Assembly: GCA_016872175.1 (NCBI GenBank)
Contig: VHBA01000011.1
Location: 1-55,505 of the forward strand
Source: Sphingomonadales bacterium
Lineage (GTDB): Bacteria > Bacteroidota > Bacteroidia > NS11-12g > UBA955
DNA length: 55,505 bases
Reading direction: 5' to 3'
In this document: positions 9,333-19,350 of the stretch, piece after piece
Layout: each line of letters begins with the position of its first letter
How positions within the stretch are numbered: the first letter of the stretch is position 1
Made by a program: the position numbers and the translations under genes
The notes under the pieces: model-generated
Databases searched by the model: none
What the model was told of the DNA's origin: nothing
Seen by the model: the letters and a program-made list of their open reading frames with translations, nothing else

Positions 9333-9848
9333 TCAGAGTTCTGTAATTCCTGAAAGATTTTTACGCAGGCGCGACAGGTAGCGGTGTTGTTGGTATAATG
9401 CGGTCGCTGTGAGCAATATATCATTTGACAAGCCCGATGAATCGGCATCTTCCGAAAGAGCACCTAGTGTTTTTTCGTTTTCTTGGAAATACCGACCCAA
9501 TTCGGCCTCTGCTTCTTCCCTGCTGTTTTGATTGCCGCAAAGAGCATCCTCAATCAGGTCACTTAATTCCATCATTTCAATAAGAAAAGACTGAGGCAGT
9601 ACCTGTTCTTTTTCTGCATCTATACCATTAAGTGAAAGTACACTTTTAACCCTGCTGTAGGTATCAGACAACATAGCATATGCCTTATTGTTTATGGAAG
9701 TTTGTTCCAATGCCTGTTTATAAATTTCAGGATTGGCAGCATGAAAATCCGGGTGCCATTTACGCTGATTGGCCAAAAAGAGTTTGCGCAGAGCCTGATT
9801 ATCGATCTGAAATCGAGGCTCTAAACCAAAAAAGGCAAATGGATTCAT
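9333..9848 (-). CDS. hscB: Fe-S cluster co-chaperone HscB (J-domain)
   Basis: A 171-residue protein matching HscB: an N-terminal J domain with the HPD motif at residues 32-34 (KWHPDFH), NNKAYAMLSDTYSRVKSVLSLNG closing the J domain, and a C-terminal three-helix domain with LPQSFLIEMMELSDLIEDA, the region that binds IscU. HscB delivers the scaffold IscU to HscA for cluster transfer. Neither hscA nor iscU is in the window. It sits 6 nt after rseP and is probably co-transcribed with it. Confidence 0.93.
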   Translation of the reverse strand: MNPFAFFGLEPRFQIDNQALRKLFLANQRKWHPDFHAANPEIYKQALEQTSINNKAYAMLSDTYSRVKSVLSLNGIDAEKEQVLPQSFLIEMMELSDLIEDALCGNQNSREEAEAELGRYFQENEKTLGALSEDADSSGLSNDILLTATALYQQHRYLSRLRKNLSGITEL

Positions 9849-9854
9849 TGCACT

Positions 9855-11201
9855 TTAGAAACCAAGGGCTCTGGCAATATCCACCCAAAAGATAAATATC
9901 ATGAGAGAGCCGAGAATGACCATACCGATTACCTGGCCTATGTACAATGCTTTGTCGCTTACAGGTTTGCGTGTAATCATTTCCCAAAGCAGGAACATAA
10001 CATGACCACCATCGAGTGCGGGGATGGGCAAAATATTCAGAAATGCCAGACCCAATGATATCATGGCTGTAAGTCCCCAGAAGTTAATCCAGTCCCAGGT
10101 AGATCCATACATCTGCGCCATTCCCACCGGCCCCGCCAGTGATTTGCGAGGATCAATATCACCACTGAGCATTTTACCAAAACCCATAGCATTCGCTGCT
10201 AGAAATGAAAATGCTTTTTTAGCACCCATTCCTGCAGATTCAAAAAATCCGTAATTGATTACTTTTTCTTTCTCTTCAAAACCAAATAATATCGGCTTAA
10301 AACCGATGGTTCCATCAGCTTCTACCTTTAGAGACACATTATCAGTCTCAGTGGCTTTATCCTTAAGCACTGTCAGCAAAATATTCTTGTTTTTTTTCTG
10401 CTGAATAATTTCTTTAAAATCCAGAAAACCTGCCACCTTCTGGCTATCTATTGCGACAATTATATCCTCCTTTGCCAAACCAGCCTTGGCTGCGGGTGTT
10501 CCTTCTACAACAGAAGCTATCTTAAAATTAAATCTTGGAGAAATTATTGGTAAATCAGATTTCTCAGCGAGCACTTCTTCAAGTTTAGACGGAAGAATCA
10601 AGGTTGTATCTTTCCCGTTTCTGTTAATCTGAATTTCATGTTTAGCTCCCATGATAAAATCCGGATTGGCAAATTCTTCCAGAAAATTTTCGCTGGGTTT
10701 TCCGTTGAATGCAATGATTTTATCGCCTGTCTGAAATCCTATTTTCCTACCTAAAGGACCTGCGTAAATACCACCTGACTCATTTACTGCCTGGGTGGGC
10801 ACATACTTTTCACCCTGACTCCAGGTCATCATCCAAAAGATGAAAATACCAAGCAAAAGATTCACAACCACGCCCCCTACCATTATGATTAAACGTTGCC
10901 AAGCCGGCTTGCCCCTGAATTCCCATTGCTGCGGCTCTGTTTTTAATTGTTCGGTATCCAAACTTTCGTCAACCATACCGGCAATTTTCACATAACCGCC
11001 CAGTGGCAGCCATCCGATGCCGTATTCGGTATCTCCTTTTCTGAATTTGAATAATTTTATTCCCCAGGCATCAAAAAACAGGTAAAATTTCTCCACCTTT
11101 ATGCCGAAAAACCGGGCAGCAAGAAAATGACCCAGCTCATGAAGAATAATTAGAATAGACAGTGCCAGTAAAAACTGCGATACAGTTATCAGGGTTCCCA
11201 T
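9855..11201 (-). CDS. rseP: RIP metalloprotease RseP (site-2 protease)
   Basis: A 448-residue membrane metalloprotease with the zinc motif HELGH at residues 21-25 in the first membrane helix, a central PDZ region (GTPAAKAGLAKEDIIVAIDS), and the C-terminal third-ligand motif NILPIPALDGGH near residue 398. RseP cleaves anti-sigma factors and other transmembrane substrates inside the bilayer after a site-1 cut. Two PDZ-like stretches are visible (GPLGRKIGFQTGDKIIAFNGKPS is the first). It is the first gene of the rseP-hscB-PRTase unit. A -7 element lies only 7 nt before the ATG, predicting a very short leader. Confidence 0.96.
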   Translation of the reverse strand: MGTLITVSQFLLALSILIILHELGHFLAARFFGIKVEKFYLFFDAWGIKLFKFRKGDTEYGIGWLPLGGYVKIAGMVDESLDTEQLKTEPQQWEFRGKPAWQRLIIMVGGVVVNLLLGIFIFWMMTWSQGEKYVPTQAVNESGGIYAGPLGRKIGFQTGDKIIAFNGKPSENFLEEFANPDFIMGAKHEIQINRNGKDTTLILPSKLEEVLAEKSDLPIISPRFNFKIASVVEGTPAAKAGLAKEDIIVAIDSQKVAGFLDFKEIIQQKKNKNILLTVLKDKATETDNVSLKVEADGTIGFKPILFGFEEKEKVINYGFFESAGMGAKKAFSFLAANAMGFGKMLSGDIDPRKSLAGPVGMAQMYGSTWDWINFWGLTAMISLGLAFLNILPIPALDGGHVMFLLWEMITRKPVSDKALYIGQVIGMVILGSLMIFIFWVDIARALGF

Positions 11202-11208
11202 AAAGGTG

Positions 11209-11216
11209 CAAATATA
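11209..11216 (-). promoter_or_regulatory. rseP -7 element (TATATTTG), near-leaderless
   Basis: A perfect TAnnTTTG on the minus strand ending 7 nt before the rseP ATG. The predicted start of transcription falls within a few bases of the start codon. Only a weak TTG lies upstream as -33. Confidence 0.45.
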
Positions 11217-11347
11217 CAGCTATGTGAAAAGCAATGGCTTTTATCGGATTAAAATAGCAGAATAACCGACCAGTAAGTTAGTGACAGGTATTACCCCCTG
11301 TTTAACCTTAGATCATTAGTTTTTACAGTAATCAAAGCCATTTTGCA

Positions 11348-11851
11348 ATGGTGAAAAAAGGTATTGTATTAAGCATCTCTTTGGCCTATTTATTAGCAAA
11401 TTTTATGGCTTAGCCGGTAGCACAAATAAAACCGGCAATGCAGCTGGAATCAGAAAAAGTGCCTGGGGGTATGGGAGTTTCTGTGGTATGGAATCCGGGT
11501 ATAAAAACCTATTATGCTGCCATTTCAGGATCAGGCGAAAAATGGTTGTTATTGTTATAAAACCCATCATGCAAGACATCGAAACCCTATTCACCTGGAT
11601 ATTGAGGATTTTGAAAATGAACTGAACAGCATGGAATGGTCTTTACAGGCAGTAAAAACCGAGAAATAGGGCTTTATGACCGTGGGCAGCAACGCATTTT
11701 ATTATATAGCAGTCATAGTGGAAAATGTACCAGAATATTAAAAATTCTGGATGAAAACGGGCCCAAACCCTTGTGTGGTGATTTTGCCTACGCCAATGGA
11801 ATTTACTGGCTACATAACCGGGAAACCGGAAACTGGCATGGTTATCAATAA
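11348..11851 (+). pseudogene. Decayed secreted-protein gene (stop codons, frameshift, probable internal deletion)
   Basis: An ATG at 11348 starts a good signal peptide (MVKKGIVLSISLAYLLANFMA) that runs straight into TAG at 11411. The same frame then continues PVAQIKPAMQLESEKVPGG and GVSVVWNPGIKTYYAAISG, reaching TAA at 11558. A second frame carries about 30 plausible residues (HLDIEDFENELNSMEW). The original frame reopens at about 11630 with FTGSKNREIGLYDRGQQ and ends DFAYANGIYWLHNRETGNWH. Signal peptide, beta-rich N-part and beta-rich C-part in one frame, interrupted, are best read as one disabled gene missing its middle. From memory, Bacteroidota have secreted proteins of about 250-300 residues with such ends; the family name is not certain. 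Confidence 0.6.
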
Positions 11852-11852
11852 A

Positions 11853-12290
11853 TCAAAGTTGAAGGAACATTTTTACGTGCGGAATACCCACTTCCTCAAA
11901 TTCTTCACCCTCAGAAGCATATCCCAGTGAAAGATAAAATGGAACTGCAGACGTTCGTGCGTGCAGTTCTATCGTTTCTACACCTTTCCGGCGGCAAAAT
12001 TCTTCTGAGAATCGAACGAGTTCTTTGCCAATACCTTTTCCATGAAGAGCTTCAGCCACTGCCACCTGACGCATTTTTACTATTTTACCATCTATGTTTT
12101 TCAATAAAAGGACCGCCACTACCCTGTCTCCATGCACCATACCCAAATGCCACTGATAAAATTCATCACCCAATTCTTCAGGCTTAAAAAACAATCCCAG
12201 CGGTCTTCTTAGCACTTCATAGCGCAACCCTATACTTTGAACCTGAAGCTTACTGCCCCATTCGAGCAGTTGTGGTTTTGGTACACTCAT
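11853..12290 (-). CDS. GNAT family N-acetyltransferase
   Basis: A 145-residue single-domain GNAT. The acetyl-CoA-binding motif A is [19 protein letters not shown] (Q/RxxGxG/A variant HGKGIGKE), preceded by beta4 and followed by [21 protein letters not shown], a standard motif B. The substrate is unknown; the ElaA/YitI-like small-molecule GNATs are the closest impression. Its start codon overlaps the maeB stop (12287-12290, ATGA), so the two are translationally coupled. No functional link to malic enzyme is obvious, although both use acetyl-CoA-related chemistry. Confidence 0.9.
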   Translation of the reverse strand: MSVPKPQLLEWGSKLQVQSIGLRYEVLRRPLGLFFKPEELGDEFYQWHLGMVHGDRVVAVLLLKNIDGKIVKMRQVAVAEALHGKGIGKELVRFSEEFCRRKGVETIELHARTSAVPFYLSLGYASEGEEFEEVGIPHVKMFLQL

Positions 12291-14548
12291 GACTTCTCCT
12301 GAGCCTCACAAACAGCCAGTGCCACCATATTCACAATTTCACGAACATTGCTGGTATGATGAAGTACATGAACACTTTTTTCAAAACCCAGCAATACCGG
12401 ACCAATAATATCTACCATGCCCATTCCACGCATAAGCTGGTAAGCGGCATTTCCACTGTTTAGACCCGGAAAAATAAGGGTGTTGGCCGGTTTATTGCCC
12501 AACTTGTTAAAGGGATATTGTTTAGCACGTGCTTCACCATCCATCGCATAGGTAGTTTGCATTTCACCGTCCACAATAATTTGCGGATGATGTTCGTGCA
12601 GCAATTCTACAGCTTTGCGCATTTGTATTGGGGCGGGACCACGGCTGCTGCCAAAATTGCTATAGGTAACCAGGGCTATCCGGGGTTCAATCTGAAATTT
12701 GCTCACCCGCTCATGCACCTTAAGCACCAGGTCTACCAGTTCCTCAGGTTTGTAATCAATATTGACTGTTGTATCCGACAGAAAAACAGGACCATTTTTG
12801 GTCATCACAATGTGCATGCCTGCAATACGTTTGGAAGCGCCAGTAACAGGGATACATTCCAGCATAGGACGCAACGCTATGGGATAATTGCGTGTTAAGC
12901 CGCTGATGAGCGCATCGCATTTGCCTGTTTCCACCAGCATGGCACCAAAATAATTGCGATAGCGCATGTTTTTTACAGCCTCCGTTTGGGTGAGTCCACT
13001 GCGCTTCCGCTTCTCGTATAACAGCGCCCCAAATTCTTCACACAATATATCTTCAGACCACGGATCCAACATGGTTACCTGCCCCAAATCTATGTTGTTC
13101 TCTTCCATAACCTTTTTGATGAGTTGGGTTCGACCGAGTAAAACCGGTGTTGCAATGCCCTCATTGATACAAATCTGGGCGGCACGGAGGATTTTCACAT
13201 CTTCTGCTTCAGAGAATACAACACGCTTGGGCTGTTTTTTAGCTCGTTGCACTAATCGGTTTACAAAATCATTATCAATACCTAAGCGTTTTCTGAGTGT
13301 GGCCTTGTAAGCATCCCAGTCTGTAATGGTGTTTCTGGCTACGCCACTATCCATCGCTGCTTTGGCCACAGCAGGTGCTACCGTGGTAAGCAAACGAGGA
13401 TCCATGGGCTTGGGAATAATGTAATTGTTTCCAAAATCAAGGTCATAATCGTTGTAGGCCATCATCACCACTTCCGGAACCGGCTCAAGTGCCAAATCTG
13501 CTATGGCGCGGACAGCGGCGAGTTTCATTTCTTCGTTGATGGCAGTTGCCCGCACATCGAGCGCACCGCGGAATATGAACGGAAAGCCCAATACATTATT
13601 TACCTGATTGGGATAATCGCTGCGACCCGTAGCCATCAAAATATCGGGGCGGGTGGAAACAGCCAGTTTATAGTCAATTTCAGGGTCCGGATTTGCCATG
13701 GCAAATACAATGGGCTTTTCAGCCATGCTGAGGATCATTTCCGGAGAAAGGATATTGCCTTTGGAAAGACCCACAAAAACATCCGCTCCTGCCATTACTT
13801 CTTCCAATGTTCTGGCCTCCGTGGTATTTACAAACTGGTTTTTGTATTTGTCAAGATCATTCCTTCCAGCATGGATAACCCCTTTGCTGTCAAGCATAAT
13901 CAGGTTTTGGGGATTTACACCAAGACTGACAAACAATTTAGAACATGCAATAGCACTGGCACCGGCGCCGTTTACCACCAGTTTCACATGTCCTATTTCT
14001 TTATTTACGATGCGCAAGGCATTGAGCAGTGCGGCCCCGCTGATGATGGCCGTTCCATGCTGATCATCATGCATTATGGGAATATTCAGCTCGGCTTTCA
14101 GACGCTCCTCTATTTCAAAACTTTCAGGTGCTTTTATGTCTTCCAGATTAATGCCACCAAAAGTGGGCTCCATGGCTTTTACAGCGCGCACAAACTCATC
14201 CACATCCTTGCAGTTGAGTTCAATATCAAAAACATCGATATCGGCAAAAATTTTAAACAGAACGCCTTTGCCTTCCATTACCGGTTTTGAGGCTTCCGGG
14301 CCAATATCGCCGAGACCCAGCACGGCTGTTCCATTGCTGATAACCGCTACCAGATTGCCTTTCGCTGTATACTTGTATACATCTTCCGTATTTTCTGCAA
14401 TCTTGAGGCAAGGTTCGGCAACACCCGGGCTGTAGGCCAGGGCAAGGTCAAACTGGGTTTGAGTGGGCTTGGTTGTAACTACTTCTATTTTTCCGGGTTT
14501 GCCATCAGAGTGATAACTTAGGGCATCCAGCAATTTCTTATCCGCCAT
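12287..14548 (-). CDS. maeB: NADP-dependent malic enzyme with C-terminal phosphotransacetylase-like domain (MaeB)
   Basis: A 753-residue hybrid enzyme. The N-terminal malic-enzyme part (about 1-420) has [20 protein letters not shown], the metal/malate region [19 protein letters not shown] and the NADP Rossmann stretch [16 protein letters not shown]. The C-terminal part (about 430-753) is PTA-like: [19 protein letters not shown], then [14 protein letters not shown] and [14 protein letters not shown]. It decarboxylates malate to pyruvate and makes NADPH; the PTA-like domain is regulatory, responding to acetyl-CoA in E. coli MaeB. Length is normal. It is divergent from fumC, so two malate-handling enzymes share a promoter region of 167 nt. 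Confidence 0.97.
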   Translation of the reverse strand: MADKKLLDALSYHSDGKPGKIEVVTTKPTQTQFDLALAYSPGVAEPCLKIAENTEDVYKYTAKGNLVAVISNGTAVLGLGDIGPEASKPVMEGKGVLFKIFADIDVFDIELNCKDVDEFVRAVKAMEPTFGGINLEDIKAPESFEIEERLKAELNIPIMHDDQHGTAIISGAALLNALRIVNKEIGHVKLVVNGAGASAIACSKLFVSLGVNPQNLIMLDSKGVIHAGRNDLDKYKNQFVNTTEARTLEEVMAGADVFVGLSKGNILSPEMILSMAEKPIVFAMANPDPEIDYKLAVSTRPDILMATGRSDYPNQVNNVLGFPFIFRGALDVRATAINEEMKLAAVRAIADLALEPVPEVVMMAYNDYDLDFGNNYIIPKPMDPRLLTTVAPAVAKAAMDSGVARNTITDWDAYKATLRKRLGIDNDFVNRLVQRAKKQPKRVVFSEAEDVKILRAAQICINEGIATPVLLGRTQLIKKVMEENNIDLGQVTMLDPWSEDILCEEFGALLYEKRKRSGLTQTEAVKNMRYRNYFGAMLVETGKCDALISGLTRNYPIALRPMLECIPVTGASKRIAGMHIVMTKNGPVFLSDTTVNIDYKPEELVDLVLKVHERVSKFQIEPRIALVTYSNFGSSRGPAPIQMRKAVELLHEHHPQIIVDGEMQTTYAMDGEARAKQYPFNKLGNKPANTLIFPGLNSGNAAYQLMRGMGMVDIIGPVLLGFEKSVHVLHHTSNVREIVNMVALAVCEAQEKS

Positions 14549-14558
14549 ATTCAGGCAG

Positions 14559-14566
14559 CAAAGATA
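14559..14566 (-). promoter_or_regulatory. maeB -7 element (TATCTTTG)
   Basis: A perfect TAnnTTTG on the minus strand, 10 nt before the maeB ATG. No convincing TTTG lies 19-20 nt upstream. Confidence 0.45.
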
Positions 14567-14692
14567 CAGCCTTTGAAAACATTAATAACCCGGATACAGA
14601 CAGCATTGTTTCAGTACTTATTTATTTTGATTAATTTTCATTACTTGTATAATTGTTTTTGGCAAAAATGCACAGCTTAAGTATTCCCTGTA

Positions 14693-14700
14693 TAAATTTG
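14693..14700 (+). promoter_or_regulatory. fumC -7 element (TAAATTTG)
   Basis: A perfect TAnnTTTG 15 nt before the fumC ATG at 14716. It supports that start over the in-frame TTG at 14653, which would lie upstream of the promoter. Confidence 0.5.
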
Positions 14701-14715
14701 CATACTTTATACATC

Positions 14716-16128
14716 ATGCCAAATTTCCGGATTGAACACGATACCATGGGCGAGGTAAAAGTGCCCGCAAAGCGCTACTGGGGAGCGCAAACAGAGCGAA
14801 GCAGAAATAATTTTAAAATTGGACCCGAAGGCAGCATGCCTGTGGAAATTATCCGTGCATTTGGAGTTGTGAAAAAATGCGCGGCACTGGCAAATTACCA
14901 GCTTGGTGCATTGAGTGAGGAAAAGAAAAACCTGATTGTTGGAATATGTGATGAAATTATTGAAGGCAAACTTGACAGTGAATTTCCACTGGTAATCTGG
15001 CAAACAGGCAGTGGTACCCAGAGCAACATGAATGTAAATGAAGTGATTGCCAATCGTGCGCATGTGCTTTCAGGCGGGCAGCTCACTGATGAAAAAAAGG
15101 TTCTGCATCCCAACGACGATGTAAACAAGAGCCAGAGCAGTAATGATACCTTCCCAACTGCCATGAGCATTGCAGTGTTCAAACAGGTGGTGGATTATAC
15201 ATTGCCCGGAATTCAGGCGCTGAAAACCACCCTGAAACATAAATCCCGCGATTTTAAAAACATTGTAAAAATTGGTCGCACCCACTTCATGGATGCCACG
15301 CCACTTACATTGGGTCAGGAATTCAGCGGATATGTAACCCAGCTTGAGAATGGTATAGCCGCCATTAACAAGGCATTGCAGCCTGCCGCTGAAATAGCAC
15401 TGGGCGGAACGGCAGTAGGCACTGGACTGAATGCACCCAAGGGTTATGCCACGCTGGTTGCGAAACTCATAGCCGAAGAAACAGGATTACCCATGGTATC
15501 CGCACCCAACAAATTTGAGGCACTGGCAGCGCATGATGCCATGGTTGAATTGCACGGTGCCATTAAAAGGGCCGCGGTGAGTTGTTTTAAAATCGCCAAT
15601 GATATACGCATGATCAGCAGTGGTCCGCGCAGTGGAATAGGTGAAATTATCATTCCCGAAAACGAGCCAGGAAGCAGTATTATGCCCGGCAAGGTAAATC
15701 CCACACAGCCTGAAGCGCTGACCATGGTTTGTGCGCAGATTATGGGCAACGATGTAGCGGTTTCTTTTGCCGGTTCTCAAGGACACTTTGAACTGAACGT
15801 TTACAAACCTGTGATTGCGGCCAACCTGTTGCAGAGCGCCCGCCTGCTGGGACAAGCCTGTCTGAGTTTTGATACTTACTGCGTGCAAGGTATAGAACCC
15901 AACCTTACCCGCCTACAACAATTGGTGGAACAGAGCCTGATGCTTGTAACGGCTTTAAACACCCACATCGGCTATGAAAATGCGGCTAAAATTGCAAAAA
16001 AAGCTCACAAGGAAAATATGACCCTACGAGAGGCTGCCTTAGACTCTGGGTTGTTAAATGCAAAACAGTTTGATGAATGGGTAAAACCTAAAAACATGGT
16101 AGGAAACCCTGATGAATCAGTAAAGTAG
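14716..16128 (+). CDS. fumC: Class II fumarate hydratase FumC
   Basis: A 470-residue homotetrameric enzyme interconverting fumarate and malate in the TCA cycle. Visible class II signatures are [22 protein letters not shown] near the N-terminus, [18 protein letters not shown], the substrate loop [37 protein letters not shown], and the superfamily signature [15 protein letters not shown] holding the catalytic Ser. The frame extends upstream to a TTG at 14653, but those residues are unlike FumC and the -7 element lies inside them, so the ATG at 14716 is chosen. Divergent from maeB. Confidence 0.97.
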   Translation: MPNFRIEHDTMGEVKVPAKRYWGAQTERSRNNFKIGPEGSMPVEIIRAFGVVKKCAALANYQLGALSEEKKNLIVGICDEIIEGKLDSEFPLVIWQTGSGTQSNMNVNEVIANRAHVLSGGQLTDEKKVLHPNDDVNKSQSSNDTFPTAMSIAVFKQVVDYTLPGIQALKTTLKHKSRDFKNIVKIGRTHFMDATPLTLGQEFSGYVTQLENGIAAINKALQPAAEIALGGTAVGTGLNAPKGYATLVAKLIAEETGLPMVSAPNKFEALAAHDAMVELHGAIKRAAVSCFKIANDIRMISSGPRSGIGEIIIPENEPGSSIMPGKVNPTQPEALTMVCAQIMGNDVAVSFAGSQGHFELNVYKPVIAANLLQSARLLGQACLSFDTYCVQGIEPNLTRLQQLVEQSLMLVTALNTHIGYENAAKIAKKAHKENMTLREAALDSGLLNAKQFDEWVKPKNMVGNPDESVK

Positions 16129-16313
16129 GATATTGAAAGTTTAATTATTAAGTGTGAACAAGACCGTCTTATGAATTGTAAATATTGAAATGAAAACACC
16201 AAACAATCCCCTGCTTCAGTTATTAACTGCAAAGCAAGAGGAATTACTCGCAATAGAGCGATTCTTCCTCGCCACTCTCAACTGTTAACTAAAAATATAA
16301 ATTATAATCTAAA
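16129..16313. other. Intergenic stretch fumC-bestrophin with a possible 32-codon ORF
   Basis: No promoter consensus or terminator stands out. A 32-codon plus-strand ORF (16190-16288) reads MKTPNNPLLQLLTAKQEELL then AIERFFLATLNC. It is amphipathic but has no supporting initiation signal and could be chance. Confidence 0.3.
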
Positions 16314-17297
16314 ATGTACATTTACAGAAATTTACCACTTAGTCTCGTATGGCGGTTTGGCTGGAAAAACTTTGCCATTTTCATTGGGTGGGGCAGCCTA
16401 ATTTATTACATCAATCACAATGTAACACCAATTTATTTGCCTTTTGAACTCATTGGAACTGTAGGTGTGGCCGTAACCATTTTTCTCAGTTTTAAAAACA
16501 GTCAATCTTACGATCGACTGTGGGAAGCGCGGAAAATCTGGGGAGAATTGGCATCAGCAAGCAAAATATTAACTAATCAATTAAGCATTTACATTAGCAG
16601 TACTGACAAGGATTTACATTCAAACTCAGTAAAAAAAATTGTTTACCGGCAAATTGCCTTTTTAAATGCATTGCGTTTGCAATTGCGCAATAAATTTCCA
16701 CACAGCAGAGAATATAAAGGGGCAATAAGCGTCTACTATTATGGGGAGGCTAACGAAAAGAACTGGACCGAAGAAGTAGGAAAATTTCTTGAGGAGAGCG
16801 AATTTGCAAAATTGAAACAAAAAACAAACTTTGCTTTGAATGTTTTAAATTTTCAATATATTGATTTTTTATGGTTAAAAAATAAAAATTTGATTGATGA
16901 GATTAAACAAATAGAATTGAATAAAACCATTGATAAATGCATAGAAGCTCAAGGTAAATGCGAAAGGATAAAAAGCACACCGTTCCCACGTCAGTATGGA
17001 TTTTTCAGCAAAGCATTTGTCTGGATTTTCATACTCATGTTGCCCTTGAGTTTAATAGATATCAATCTAAAAAAAATAGACTATTTTGTTGTATTTGTAG
17101 GACTGAATACCCTTATTTCATGGATATTTATTACACTTGAATTGGTTGGTGATTACAGCGAAGATCCCTTTGAAAACTTTGCATCCGACGTGCCAATCTC
17201 TTCGATCTGTCGAAATCTGGAAATTGATCTAAAATCCATGATTGGCAATACAGATATTCCTGGAAAAATAAAAGATGAAAATGGTTATTTGATGTGA
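16314..17297 (+). CDS. Bestrophin family (UPF0187) ion-channel protein
   Basis: A 327-residue membrane protein of the bacterial bestrophin family, which form pentameric channels selective for cations or anions. The N-terminal region matches well: LSLVWRFGWKNFAIFIGWGSLIYY, then PFELIGTVGVAVTIFLSFKNSQSYDRLWEARKIWGEL, the most conserved stretch of the family. Later come PRQYGFFSKAFVWIFILMLPLSL and DPFENFASDVPISSICRNLEIDL, the conserved C-terminal gating/assembly region. Length is usual for bacterial members. folP follows after 19 nt, probably in one transcript without functional meaning. Confidence 0.9.
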   Translation: MYIYRNLPLSLVWRFGWKNFAIFIGWGSLIYYINHNVTPIYLPFELIGTVGVAVTIFLSFKNSQSYDRLWEARKIWGELASASKILTNQLSIYISSTDKDLHSNSVKKIVYRQIAFLNALRLQLRNKFPHSREYKGAISVYYYGEANEKNWTEEVGKFLEESEFAKLKQKTNFALNVLNFQYIDFLWLKNKNLIDEIKQIELNKTIDKCIEAQGKCERIKSTPFPRQYGFFSKAFVWIFILMLPLSLIDINLKKIDYFVVFVGLNTLISWIFITLELVGDYSEDPFENFASDVPISSICRNLEIDLKSMIGNTDIPGKIKDENGYLM

Positions 17298-17316
17298 AAA
17301 ATGAAATATTGAAATT

Positions 17317-18156
17317 TTGAATTTCACTACTTACGCACTCAAAAGCAAAGATCGGGTGCTTTTGATTTCAAAACCCATAATAATGGGAATCTTGAATGTA
17401 ACCCCTGATTCTTTCTTTGAAAGGAGCCGTATAGCTAAAGATAAAATTGTTGACACAGCAGGCCTAATGCTGCAAAACGGCGCCTCAATTCTCGACATCG
17501 GTGGACAAAGCACTAGGCCGGGTGCAGAGCAGATTGAAGCTGAGACAGAATCACAAAGAGTGATTCCAGCCATTCTAGCTTTGCGTTCTGCATTCCCTGA
17601 TTGCTGGATTTCAATTGATACATATAATACTTCTGTTGCTAAAAATGCAGTCAACTGCGGAGCGGATATTGTAAATGATATTTCTGCCGGTGATTATGAT
17701 GCGGAAATGTTGCCTTTTATCGCAGAAAACAAAATCCCTTATGTGGCCATGCACAAGCAGGGAAACCCGCAAACTATGCAAAAAAATCCGGATTACAGGA
17801 ACGTAACCGATGAGGTGATTTCCTATTTCAACAGAAAACAGAAATTATTCCAATCTATCGGTATCGACAACTGGATTGTAGATCCGGGATTTGGCTTTGG
17901 GAAAACCATTGAACACAATTTTCAACTGCTTCGTGAGCTGCAACAATTCAGGATTCTAGAGAAACCCATTTTGATTGGAATTTCCAGAAAAAGCATGATA
18001 TGGAAAACATTGCAAACGACGGCCGAAAAAGCCCTGAACGGCACAACAGCACTGCACATGACAGCTCTCATAAATGGTGCTGACATTTTGAGGGTACACG
18101 ATGTGAAAGAGGCCAAGGAATGTGTTACGCTTTACCAAGCTTTACATGGAAAATAA
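17317..18156 (+). CDS. folP: Dihydropteroate synthase FolP
   Basis: A 279-residue TIM-barrel enzyme that joins p-aminobenzoate to dihydropterin pyrophosphate in folate synthesis, the sulfonamide target. Signatures present: GILNVTPDSFF, DIGGQSTRPGAEQI, SIDTYNTSVAKNAV, VNDISAG, YVAMHKQGNPQTMQ and DPGFGFGKTIEHNFQLLREL. The start is TTG at 17317; a stop lies in frame at 17302 and no ATG precedes the conserved core, while the N-terminal strand (YALKSKDRVLLISKPIIMGI) aligns naturally from this TTG. It overlaps the next gene by 11 nt. Confidence 0.95.
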   Translation: MNFTTYALKSKDRVLLISKPIIMGILNVTPDSFFERSRIAKDKIVDTAGLMLQNGASILDIGGQSTRPGAEQIEAETESQRVIPAILALRSAFPDCWISIDTYNTSVAKNAVNCGADIVNDISAGDYDAEMLPFIAENKIPYVAMHKQGNPQTMQKNPDYRNVTDEVISYFNRKQKLFQSIGIDNWIVDPGFGFGKTIEHNFQLLRELQQFRILEKPILIGISRKSMIWKTLQTTAEKALNGTTALHMTALINGADILRVHDVKEAKECVTLYQALHGK

Positions 18157-18601
18157 CATACAAATATTCCAAGCCTATTTTGACAGTGTAACAGAAGAAA
18201 AGGCAGGTGATTTGAAAAACCTAGCAACTGTAGTTGCGGAGGCGCTGCCTGAGGGATTTGAACCACAAATTCAATACAATATGCCTTCCTGGGTAGTGCC
18301 TTTGACCTTATATCCGGCAGGTTATCATTGTAAAGCAGATACCCCGCTTCCCTTTATTAGTATCGCCGCCCAAAAAAATCATCTGGCTTTGTATCACATG
18401 GGTTTGTATGCAAGCCCCTCGCTGATGCAATGGTTAGAGAATCAATGTAAGAATGCAGGTATAAAATTGCCTGATAAGGGCAAAAGCTGCCTGCGATTTA
18501 AGTACCAATCTGATATACCGTTCAATATTATTGGAGAACTTTGTAAAAAAACAAGCCCGGAAGCATGGATTCAGCTATATGAATCGGCATTTAGAAAATA
18601 A
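18146..18601 (+). CDS. DUF1801 domain protein (YdhG/YdeI-like)
   Basis: A 151-residue protein from the ATG at 18146; a GTG at 18122 is possible but deeper inside folP. The DUF1801 pattern is visible: a helical start (IFQAYFDSVTEEKAGDL), ALPEGFEPQIQYNMPSWVVP, then FISIAAQKNHLALYHMGLY and GKSCLRFKYQSDIPFNIIGEL. The family is small and soluble; structures exist but no settled biochemical role. It overlaps the folP end, suggesting co-translation. Confidence 0.82.
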   Translation: MENNIQIFQAYFDSVTEEKAGDLKNLATVVAEALPEGFEPQIQYNMPSWVVPLTLYPAGYHCKADTPLPFISIAAQKNHLALYHMGLYASPSLMQWLENQCKNAGIKLPDKGKSCLRFKYQSDIPFNIIGELCKKTSPEAWIQLYESAFRK

Positions 18602-18646
18602 ATAGGCTCCTGCCTTTCCAATACGTTCAGTTCTCAATAAATATTT

Positions 18647-18654
18647 TACCTTTG
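18647..18654 (+). promoter_or_regulatory. rpe -7 element (TACCTTTG), predicted leaderless
   Basis: A perfect TAnnTTTG ends 5 nt before the rpe ATG at 18660, so the transcript start should coincide with the start codon. The -33 partner is weak. Confidence 0.5.
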
Positions 18655-18659
18655 CCATT

Positions 18660-19319
18660 ATGTCAGTCATCATTGCTCCCTCGGTACTTTCAGCCGATTT
18701 TGGCAACCTTCAGCGCGATTGCGAAATGATAAACCAAAGTGATGCCGGCTGGTATCATGTGGATGTAATGGACGGGGTTTTTGTTCCCAATATTTCTTTT
18801 GGTTTTCCGGTGATGAACGTGCTGAAAAAGCATGCCACAAAAACCCTGGACGTGCACTTGATGATTGTGGAACCCGACCGCTACATTCAGCGTTTTGCAG
18901 AAGCCGGCTCAGCAGTTTTAACCGTTCATTACGAAGCCTGTACACACCTCCACCGCAGCCTGGCTGAAATCAAAAAACACGGTATGAAAGCCGGTGTGGC
19001 TTTGAATCCACATACCCCCGTTTCAAATTTGAATGATATTATTCAGGATTGTGACCTGGTGCTGGTTATGAGCGTTAATCCAGGTTTTGGCGGACAGGCA
19101 TTTATCGAAAACACATATCGTAAGGTATCTGAACTAAAGGAACTGATATTAAAAAACAACGCCCATACGCTTATTGAAATTGATGGTGGCGTATCTGAAC
19201 AAAATGCACTAAGCCTGTCAAGGGCCGGGGCCGATGTATTGGTTGCCGGAAATGCCGTTTTTGCGACCCCTGATCCTTCCGCTACGATAGCAGCATTGCA
19301 TAAAACAGCCAATTCATAA
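18660..19319 (+). CDS. rpe: Ribulose-phosphate 3-epimerase
   Basis: A 219-residue TIM barrel interconverting ribulose-5-P and xylulose-5-P in the pentose phosphate pathway. Motifs: IAPSVLSADFGNLQRD at the N-terminus, WYHVDVMDGVFVPNISFG with metal-binding His and Asp, LDVHLMIVEPD, VLVMSVNPGFGGQAFIE, and the phosphate-binding EIDGGVSEQNA and VAGNAVF. Standard length and all catalytic residues are present. The TonB receptor gene follows after 31 nt. Confidence 0.97.
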   Translation: MSVIIAPSVLSADFGNLQRDCEMINQSDAGWYHVDVMDGVFVPNISFGFPVMNVLKKHATKTLDVHLMIVEPDRYIQRFAEAGSAVLTVHYEACTHLHRSLAEIKKHGMKAGVALNPHTPVSNLNDIIQDCDLVLVMSVNPGFGGQAFIENTYRKVSELKELILKNNAHTLIEIDGGVSEQNALSLSRAGADVLVAGNAVFATPDPSATIAALHKTANS

Positions 19320-19350
19320 AAGAAAAATCAACCGTTTTCGTTTCATATCT

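Noticed and set aside
11403-11594. Minus-strand 63-codon frame between rseP and the GNAT gene
   Set aside because: Antisense to the decayed secreted-protein gene, low-complexity hydrophobic sequence and no initiation signal.
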